Shown here: in pieces, positions 58,593-64,000 of the stretch
How the letters are laid out: each line of letters opens with the position of its first letter
Position numbering within the stretch: the first letter of the stretch is position 1
Source: UBA5359 sp002410925 [NCBI: bacterium UBP13_UBA5359]
GTDB lineage: Bacteria; UBP13; UBA5359
Direction: 5' to 3'
Assembly (NCBI GenBank): GCA_002410925.1
Contig: DHPR01000012.1
Coordinates: 2,381 to 66,380 of the forward strand
DNA length: 64,000 bases
Made by a program: the position numbers and the translations under genes
The notes under the pieces: model-generated
Seen by the model: the letters and a program-made list of their open reading frames with translations, nothing else
The model's database searches: none
What the model was told of the DNA's origin: nothing

Positions 58593-58598
58593 ATTATA
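58593..58598 (-). promoter_or_regulatory. -10 element upstream of the PfkB-ahcY-metK-comF unit
   Basis: A perfect TATAAT on the minus strand, about 32 nt before the first start codon. No good -35 is present at 16-18 nt, so the assignment is tentative. Confidence 0.3.
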
Positions 58599-58668
58599 TC
58601 ATACTACCGTCTTTTTAAACCGGCCGGCATAATTGTAATCCGCAATACCCTCCTTCAGCCTAAAAAAG

Positions 58669-59742
58669 CTATTTGACCACGGTTCCGGTAGCCATCCTGG
58701 ATTCCGGTTCCACTTTGCTTCCTGCATTTACCAGGCAATCATCTCCCAAAACAGCCATTGGACCTATAACGGCTCCCCGGCCTAGAGAGCAATTCCTGCC
58801 CAGAACGCACCCGTCAAGTCTGGCCTCCGCCTCTATATTGCAATTCTCCCAGAGTACGGAAGCGCTGATTACGGCGCCGGAAGCTATCCGGCAGCCAGCG
58901 CCTATAACCGTATCAGGGCCTATGAATGCTCCGGTTTCCACTACCGTTCCCGGTCCCAGAACCACCGGTTCCGAAATAAAGGCTCCTTCGGCAACTTCAG
59001 CCTCTTCGGAGATAACGTCACAACCGTTTATCGGGCACCGGCCTCTCAGAACATCGTAATTGGCATCTCTGTATTGCCTGAGCGTACCGACATCGCACCA
59101 GTAATCCTTAAGCGCTAATCCGTAAAATGGCGCACCTTGCTTTAATAAATCTGGAAAGACCTGACGCCCGAAGTCATAAAACTCGTTCTTCGGAATGTAC
59201 TCCAGTATCTCCGGCTCAAAAACGTAAATCCCCGTATTGGCCAAAGGGCTGAACGCTTCCTCCGGTTCCGGTTTTTCCTGGAAACGCTCAATGCGCCCAT
59301 TGTCATCGGTAACTACAATACCGAAATTGGAAGGATCCTCCACTTCCGATAGGGCGATAGTAGCTAAAGCCCCGTTTTGCCGATGATGCTCCACTATCTT
59401 TGATACGGGCATGGCAGTCAGATCATCGCCGCCTATGACTATAAAGGTATCGTCAAAGAAATTTCCCACCCGGCGCAAGCCGCCGGCCGTGCCCATCAAC
59501 TCTTTCTCACGGGAATAAGCCAGCTTCATTCCCAAAGAAGAACCATCTCCAAAATACTCCTCAATACTATCCTGCAGATAGTGAAGGTTTATTATAACTT
59601 CGTCCACACCCTGATCAGATAGAAGATTCAAAATATGCTCCATAACCGGCCGATTGGCGATAGGAACCATAGGTTTGGGAAGGCCGCTGGTCAAGGGATC
59701 CAGGCGTGATCCGATGCCCGCGGCCAGTATCATTGCTCTCAC
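58669..59742 (-). CDS. NDP-sugar nucleotidyltransferase with left-handed beta-helix
   Basis: A 357-aa sugar-1-phosphate nucleotidyltransferase. The N-terminal Rossmann-type domain (about 1-230) has MILAAGIGSRLDPLTSGLPK, IVIGGDDL and YWCDVGTLRQYRDANYDVL; the C-terminal part is hexapeptide beta-helix (about 240-350). It resembles mannose-1-phosphate guanylyltransferase or glucose-1-phosphate thymidylyltransferase homologues; nucleotide specificity cannot be read. The start is the GTG at 59742, with AAAAGGAG 9 nt before it. Supplies activated sugars for envelope glycans. Confidence 0.9.
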   Translation of the reverse strand: MRAMILAAGIGSRLDPLTSGLPKPMVPIANRPVMEHILNLLSDQGVDEVIINLHYLQDSIEEYFGDGSSLGMKLAYSREKELMGTAGGLRRVGNFFDDTFIVIGGDDLTAMPVSKIVEHHRQNGALATIALSEVEDPSNFGIVVTDDNGRIERFQEKPEPEEAFSPLANTGIYVFEPEILEYIPKNEFYDFGRQVFPDLLKQGAPFYGLALKDYWCDVGTLRQYRDANYDVLRGRCPINGCDVISEEAEVAEGAFISEPVVLGPGTVVETGAFIGPDTVIGAGCRIASGAVISASVLWENCNIEAEARLDGCVLGRNCSLGRGAVIGPMAVLGDDCLVNAGSKVEPESRMATGTVVK

Positions 59743-59786
59743 AAAAACTTTCTCCTTTTCCTTTATTAAGATAGATTTCAACAAAA

Positions 59787-59821
59787 GACTCTCTTATCCT
59801 GCCGAATTACACATGAGAGTC
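59787..59821 (-). terminator. Probable intrinsic terminator after thiD
   Basis: On the minus strand GACTCTC pairs with GAGAGTC across a 21-nt loop, followed directly by TTTTGTT. It lies 27 nt past the thiD stop and ahead of the nucleotidyltransferase gene. Confidence 0.45.
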
Positions 59822-59847
59822 ATTCTTTGCATAATACGTACCCGCCA

Positions 59848-60621
59848 TTACGTTAGAACCGTTACTCCCCCTATATCTGCTGCAGCGGATATAACCTGCT
59901 GCATATAGTCCAGGCTTTGAAAGACCGCTGTCGTCAACTCCATACCCCCTGCCAGGCGGACACTTATAGCTGAAGCCAGAGTACAGCCGGTGCCCCGGGG
60001 ATTGCCGGGCAGACGCCGATGAAGATGATGCTGAAAACCGGTGCCGTCATAGAGAATATCCGTCACCTCATCACCGGTTGCATGCCCGCCTTTAAGCAAT
60101 ACTGCCCGTGCGCCATGCTCCATCAAAATAAAAATAGCCCGGCGCATATCATCCTCTCTCCTTATCTGCACTCCCGTCAGCCATTCAGCCTCAGGTATAT
60201 TGGGAGTAACCAGTGCCGCCAGAGGTAAAAGCCTCTGTTTAAGTATCTTCACACCCTCGTCATCCAGCAAAGATCGCCCGGAGGTCGATAAAATCACCGG
60301 GTCCAACACCAGATTCGGCAGAGAGTATTTGGTAATAATCTCTGCCGCAGCAGATACAATAACAGCGTTCACCAGCATGCCGCACTTTACCGCACCGGAG
60401 CGCAAGCCCTCCTTAAGAAGAGCTTCGGCCTGATCCCATATGCCTTTCACAGGCACAGGAATTACCGAGACCACACCTGCCGGACCCTGAGCCGTTACTG
60501 CCGTCACAATACCGAACAGATGCCCGCCGCCGTCTCTAACCGCCCGTTGATCTGCTGACAGTCCGCCGCCGCCGCAGCTGTCTGTGCCACCAAAAGCTAA
60601 AACCTGGGGGATACCGAACAC
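59848..60621 (-). CDS. thiD: Hydroxymethylpyrimidine (phosphate) kinase ThiD
   Basis: A 257-aa ribokinase-family enzyme phosphorylating HMP and HMP-P for thiamin synthesis. Marks: AFGGTDSCGGGGLSADQRAV, MLVNAVIVSAAAEII, VLDPVILSTSGRSLLDDEG, TPNIPEAEWLTG and the catalytic GTGCTLASAIS. It begins with GTG, with AGGAGG 6 nt upstream, and overlaps the end of the SpoIID-like gene by 25 nt. No other thiamin gene is nearby, so it may serve salvage. Confidence 0.93.
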   Translation of the reverse strand: MFGIPQVLAFGGTDSCGGGGLSADQRAVRDGGGHLFGIVTAVTAQGPAGVVSVIPVPVKGIWDQAEALLKEGLRSGAVKCGMLVNAVIVSAAAEIITKYSLPNLVLDPVILSTSGRSLLDDEGVKILKQRLLPLAALVTPNIPEAEWLTGVQIRREDDMRRAIFILMEHGARAVLLKGGHATGDEVTDILYDGTGFQHHLHRRLPGNPRGTGCTLASAISVRLAGGMELTTAVFQSLDYMQQVISAAADIGGVTVLT

Positions 60622-62087
60622 TCTTCTCCTCCTGCATCAGGCTTCACCAGAGAAACACCTTGATAGTAATGCTTCAGTATAGCATCGTAATTCCAGCCGG
60701 CGCGTGCCAGTCCATCGGCTCCAGCCTGGCAAAGGCCCACGCCATGTCCCCAGCCACCGCCTTCAAAACCGAAAGCACGGGCACGGCCTTCCTTATCATA
60801 TGAGGTTCTAATAACAAAGAGGGTGCTTTTAAGCCCCCCTAAAAAGGATCTTATCCGGTCACGCTCTATCATATAAGTACCGTTACTGCAGACCACTTCC
60901 ACAGCGGTAACCCTTCCAGCCGAACTGCGTCCCGTTACTCGGATATCTATTAATTTCCCCGACCCGTTGCGCCCTGATAACAGCGGCACCTTATCTTTCA
61001 GCAATCTCTCCGCCTGAGGCATAGTCAGCATATGATGCCAGCGATAAGCTCTGGAACGACGACATAGAGCCTGCGGACGATCGGAAAGCCAGGGTCCGAT
61101 AAGGGCGAATTCACGATAAAGAGAATTAAGGGGGAAATGCAGAGAAGCCGGGTCGTCGGTACTGCAGGAAACCGCTTTGAGATAGGGCACTTCCCCCGCC
61201 CAGACATTGGCAACATCCTCCGTATAGCCGCCACAGGAAGCATGGAAGACACTATCTATCGGCTGCCCGCTCCAGGTTAGAATCTCTCCTGCCGTCTCAC
61301 GCACAGCCCTGATACCGTTAGGATGCTCACGATCCAGCCCGCCATAAACCTGGCAATGTACATCATTGCAAAGATTGAAGCCCTCGGCCTGATGCTTGCC
61401 CAAGTTCTTCAAGGCATAGGTGCGGGCTACCACTGCCTGAGCTTTGAGAGCCTCGGAACTCCAGCCTGCCGGCATCTCACAGTTGATGACGCCATAAAGA
61501 TACTGCTCCAACGGCAAGACATTAATAAGAGTCAGCCGCCCCTTTCCATCCAACAGAAGCTCTGCCAAGCCGCGATAGCGTTTGCCTGCATAGATCATTA
61601 CCTGATTAGGACCACCCGGAAGCAGGCGAAAAGGACCGCTCCTGCTGCATATTCCAGCTGCGGATATACTCTTGATAATTGCTCCTCCGGTGGTTATGCC
61701 GCCTTCTGCCTTTGCACCTGCCGAAGCCTCTGTCGCCGTTACTGCCTGGAAAGTGATCTCTCCCCTGCCGCTCAGTACAGGATCCTGATTGATACTGTCA
61801 TAAAGGCGCCAATCTGAAGCAGATAATGTTACGCTCGGCAAATCCTTGCCTAATCCTATTCTTACCATACGCTCAGACTCGGAAAAACCGGTAGCTGCTG
61901 CAGATAGGATCATACCTGCAACAGTCAGGGCAGTTGCCGCCATTCTCATGTTGATTTTCCATCGGCATGAGGCCCCTGCATACACGATAAAGCCAAAAAT
62001 ATATAAGGCACTCCTCCCTCTCGTGGCACCACTAAGTAACTCTATCATTACTGCAGCCGCTAGAATATTACGGACTCTACGTCGCAT
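60597..62087 (-). CDS. SpoIID/LytB-domain protein (peptidoglycan-binding or lytic)
   Basis: A 496-aa envelope protein with the SpoIID core: GVINCEMPAGWSSEALKAQA, VVARTYALKNLGKH, HCQVYGGLDREHPNG, VFHASCGGYTEDVANVW and the final GGGWGHGVGLCQAGADGLA. SpoIID is a lytic transglycosylase in sporulating Firmicutes; homologues in non-sporulating phyla likely act in peptidoglycan turnover. The N-terminus has two hydrophobic stretches. I start at the ATG at 62087, which has a GAGG site and a 38-nt leader from the predicted promoter; an ATG at 61949 before a cleaner signal peptide is the alternative. Confidence 0.88.
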   Translation of the reverse strand: MRRRVRNILAAAVMIELLSGATRGRSALYIFGFIVYAGASCRWKINMRMAATALTVAGMILSAAATGFSESERMVRIGLGKDLPSVTLSASDWRLYDSINQDPVLSGRGEITFQAVTATEASAGAKAEGGITTGGAIIKSISAAGICSRSGPFRLLPGGPNQVMIYAGKRYRGLAELLLDGKGRLTLINVLPLEQYLYGVINCEMPAGWSSEALKAQAVVARTYALKNLGKHQAEGFNLCNDVHCQVYGGLDREHPNGIRAVRETAGEILTWSGQPIDSVFHASCGGYTEDVANVWAGEVPYLKAVSCSTDDPASLHFPLNSLYREFALIGPWLSDRPQALCRRSRAYRWHHMLTMPQAERLLKDKVPLLSGRNGSGKLIDIRVTGRSSAGRVTAVEVVCSNGTYMIERDRIRSFLGGLKSTLFVIRTSYDKEGRARAFGFEGGGWGHGVGLCQAGADGLARAGWNYDAILKHYYQGVSLVKPDAGGEECSVSPRF

Positions 62088-62131
62088 TGGTTTGATATCC
62101 TCTTTAGCATCATTGCCGGTCAATACAAGAG

Positions 62132-62160
62132 ATTATACCTCTATACTCCAAAGATGACAA
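62132..62160 (-). promoter_or_regulatory. Strong sigma-70-type promoter of the SpoIID-thiD unit
   Basis: TTGTCA (62155-62160) and a perfect TATAAT (62132-62137) on the minus strand are exactly 17 nt apart, the best promoter match in the window. Transcription would begin near 62125. The -35 box overlaps the T-run of the preceding terminator. Confidence 0.75.
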
Positions 62161-62202
62161 AAAGAGGCCCATCCGCTAAATTATTAACTAGAGCCTCTTT
62201 TT
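62159..62202 (-). terminator. Intrinsic terminator of the GH130 unit
   Basis: AAAAAGAGGC and GCCTCTTTTT form a perfect 10-bp stem around a 24-nt loop, 28 nt past the GH130 stop, ending in a T-run on the minus strand. The structure is symmetrical and could also stop plus-strand transcription. Confidence 0.8.
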
Positions 62203-62230
62203 GCCGTCTGCTTCAATATTCGAAGAAGTA

Positions 62231-63223
62231 TCAGATGATGCTGTTGGCTTTTATAAACTCCAGCAGCCAGTCCATCCTGGTATACGCCAGGCAGGTAACC
62301 GTATCGGCTGCTCCGTAGTAAACGGCTATTCGCCCGGTTGCTTTATCATGAAGAGCGGCACAGGGAAAAACGACATTGGATACATCGCCTACGCATTCAT
62401 AGAGGGTCTGTGGTGATAAAATATACGGAGCCGTTCTATGAATAACCTTCCACGGTTTTTCTAAATCCAGCAAAGCAGCGCCGGCACTATATACAAAGCC
62501 GTTACACGAGCTCAGAACCCCATGATATATCAGCAGCCACCCCTCTGCTGTTTCTATCGGCACGGGGCCGGCGCCTATTTTGGTGCTTTGCCATCCATCT
62601 CCTGCTGGCCCCATGACAAAACGATGTCGCCCCCAGTAAATCATATCCGGACTCTCGCTGTAAAAGATATCCCCAAACCGGGTATGCCCCGTATCGCTGG
62701 GACGGCTCAGCATAGCAAATTTGCCGTTGATTCTGCGCGGAAATAAAACTCCGTTTCTGTTATAGGGCAGAAAGGCATTCTCCAGCAGACAACAGCTCTT
62801 AAAATCATAGGTATAGCCTATGGCTATGGTTGGCCCGTGATATCCGTTGCACCATGTTATATAATAGCGGTCCTCCAGCCAGCAAACCCTTGGATCATAC
62901 GCGTATTGAAATCTTCCTATTTCTTCATCTTCTGCTTCAAAAACTATGGGGTGCGGTTCTATCTCCCAGGCTATGCCATCTCTGCTTTTGCCAAAATGCA
63001 ATCGCATGTCGCGTTTCTTATCATCACAGCGAAAGACTCCTGCATACCCATCCCTAAAAGGAACAACGGCACTGTTGAAGATACTGTTGGAGACAGGTAT
63101 AAGGTTTCGTGGAATTACCGGATTGCGTCCCGAGCGCCACATGATATCGGAGCATCCTTGCGACCGCTCCTCCCAGGGTATAACAGCGCTTTTTTCCTCG
63201 GGCGCAATAATACTGTTGTTCAT
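62231..63223 (-). CDS. GH130-family glycoside phosphorylase (beta-mannoside phosphorylase-like)
   Basis: A 330-aa five-bladed propeller enzyme. Marks of GH130 are [39 protein letters not shown] with the catalytic Asp in YDPRV, and [20 protein letters not shown]. These enzymes split beta-1,4-mannosyl (or mannosyl-GlcNAc) bonds with phosphate. No signal peptide, so it acts in the cytoplasm on imported oligosaccharides. It follows a sugar-binding protein gene by 20 nt, giving an uptake-and-phosphorolysis unit. Confidence 0.93.
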   Translation of the reverse strand: MNNSIIAPEEKSAVIPWEERSQGCSDIMWRSGRNPVIPRNLIPVSNSIFNSAVVPFRDGYAGVFRCDDKKRDMRLHFGKSRDGIAWEIEPHPIVFEAEDEEIGRFQYAYDPRVCWLEDRYYITWCNGYHGPTIAIGYTYDFKSCCLLENAFLPYNRNGVLFPRRINGKFAMLSRPSDTGHTRFGDIFYSESPDMIYWGRHRFVMGPAGDGWQSTKIGAGPVPIETAEGWLLIYHGVLSSCNGFVYSAGAALLDLEKPWKVIHRTAPYILSPQTLYECVGDVSNVVFPCAALHDKATGRIAVYYGAADTVTCLAYTRMDWLLEFIKANSII

Positions 63224-63243
63224 AACTCATATTACCTCTCATC

Positions 63244-64000
63244 TTACTTTCTTTTTTCGATAAATTGAATTCCTTCTCTTTTTAAATTATCCACGGTTTG
63301 CTCCGCACTCTGCTTTCCCAATAAAAAGAGATCCATCTCCGGTTTATATACAGAAGTAATATACTCATTGAACCAGGCAATCTTAGGAACGGGCCTGGCA
63401 GTCTGCAAAGCATCAGCATAAATACCTATATGATCGGGCGGCGGCACTTTAAAAGTCTTATCGGCCACTTCAGGGATAGGTGGAATGCAATTCCTCCCTT
63501 TCCCCAGAATAGCCGTGCCTTCCGCCCCGCAAGCAAATTTCACAAACTCGAAGGCCGCTCTCTTTACTTTGCTTTGTGAGGATATATGTAATGTGCCGGT
63601 CGAAAAAGTCGTTATCCTTTCTCCGTCTGGGTTCAATGGCAGCGGCGCCACATCCCAGGAGAACGATTTTATATCACTTAGGGATGACAGCAGGAAAGAT
63701 GGAGCCAAAAGCATGGCTACTCTTCCAGTCATAAACATTTGCGTTGCGCTCTTGTATTTATCTTCTCCCTCGAGCTGAGAGCGTGAGGGTACCGATTTAT
63801 CTACGTTTTGCAAAGCCTGTAAAAACTTCAATGCAGAGATAGTTTCCTTGCTGTTTGCAAGACAATTTTTGCCCTCGGTATCAAAGAGGCCGCCTCCAAA
63901 GCTGTACACAATATCCAGGGGACTGGGTAACAGAGCACCAAATTGTGATACTTTGCCCTTTTCATGCTCGGTTAACTTCCTGGCGGCCGCTCTGAAATCA
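63244..64000 (-). CDS. Extracellular sugar-binding protein of an ABC transporter (5' end beyond the window)
   Basis: The frame runs from its stop at 63244 to the right edge; at least 252 C-terminal residues are present and the start is missing. Family-1 solute-binding features include SFGGGLFDTEGKNCLANS, MFMTGRVAMLLAPSFLLSSL, TGTLHISSQSKVKRAAFEFV and KFACGAEGTAILGKG. It probably captures mannose-containing oligosaccharides for the GH130 enzyme downstream; permease genes would lie to the right. Confidence 0.9.
   Translation of the reverse strand, partial: DFRAAARKLTEHEKGKVSQFGALLPSPLDIVYSFGGGLFDTEGKNCLANSKETISALKFLQALQNVDKSVPSRSQLEGEDKYKSATQMFMTGRVAMLLAPSFLLSSLSDIKSFSWDVAPLPLNPDGERITTFSTGTLHISSQSKVKRAAFEFVKFACGAEGTAILGKGRNCIPPIPEVADKTFKVPPPDHIGIYADALQTARPVPKIAWFNEYITSVYKPEMDLFLLGKQSAEQTVDNLKREGIQFIEKRK

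Overview
The window reads as a chromosomal segment of a mid-GC, diderm (outer-membrane) bacterium. It has a lipid A/outer-membrane biogenesis cluster (lpx, fabZ, ompH, bamA, tamB) next to features common in deep-branching, carbohydrate-degrading bacteria: prepilins with a C-terminal H-X9-DG motif, many Gfo/Idh dehydrogenases, TIM-barrel sugar isomerases, a URO-D-like protein, a neutral-ceramidase-fold protein and a SpoIID homologue. Armatimonadota or a nearby phylum is my best guess, from gene content only; no rRNA or other decisive marker is present. Every protein gene except one (an AraC regulator at about 53 kb) lies on the minus strand, so transcription runs from high to low coordinates. 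I recognise no tRNA, rRNA or insertion sequence, and no gene-free stretch exceeds 300 bp.

Layout from left to right. (1) 1-8.4 kb: a complete type I-C CRISPR-Cas operon (cas3-cas5-cas8c-cas7-cas4-cas1-cas2). The leader and the first 22 nt of the first repeat fall at the very left edge, so the array is outside the window. An internal, well-placed ribosome site inside cas8c predicts a separately translated 121-aa Cas11c. (2) 8.4-12.7 kb: a WYL-domain regulator, a micro-ORF and an Mre11/Rad50-type pair whose Rad50 partner carries two membrane helices instead of a zinc hook (YhaN-like). (3) 12.7-15.5 kb: a secretin and a PilP/GspC-like partner, cut off from the rest of their operon. (4) 15.5-18.7 kb: two Gfo/Idh dehydrogenases and a ROK repressor. 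(5) 18.9-33 kb: tamB-bamA-ompH-lpxD-lpxC-fabZ-DegT-lpxA-lpxB-lpxB2, an outer-membrane assembly and lipid A operon with an aminotransferase inserted and two LpxB-type proteins. (6) 33.1-35.1 kb: lipB-lipA plus a free-standing lipoyl domain. (7) 35.2-45.4 kb: a regulator, a secreted LamG protein, two giant paralogous secreted glycosidase-like proteins and a prepilin, apparently one autoregulated unit. (8) 45.6-53.8 kb: a seven-gene cytoplasmic sugar-processing operon under a divergent AraC regulator; two of its three TIM-barrel genes look internally deleted. (9) 53.8-59.8 kb: a truncated prepilin, comF, metK, ahcY and a PfkB kinase (S-adenosylmethionine cycle), then a sugar nucleotidyltransferase. 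(10) 59.8-64 kb: thiD, a SpoIID-like protein, and a GH130 phosphorylase with a sugar-binding protein that runs off the right edge.

The strongest observations are: paired in-frame losses of the barrel middle in two neighbouring sugar-isomerase genes; the hidden cas11 start; a membrane-anchored SbcCD-like pair beside the CRISPR locus; the lipid A cluster with a GnnB-like aminotransferase and duplicated LpxB; and clear inverted-repeat operators for the AraC and GntR/LacI regulators. All functional calls rest on reading motifs by eye; no database search was possible.
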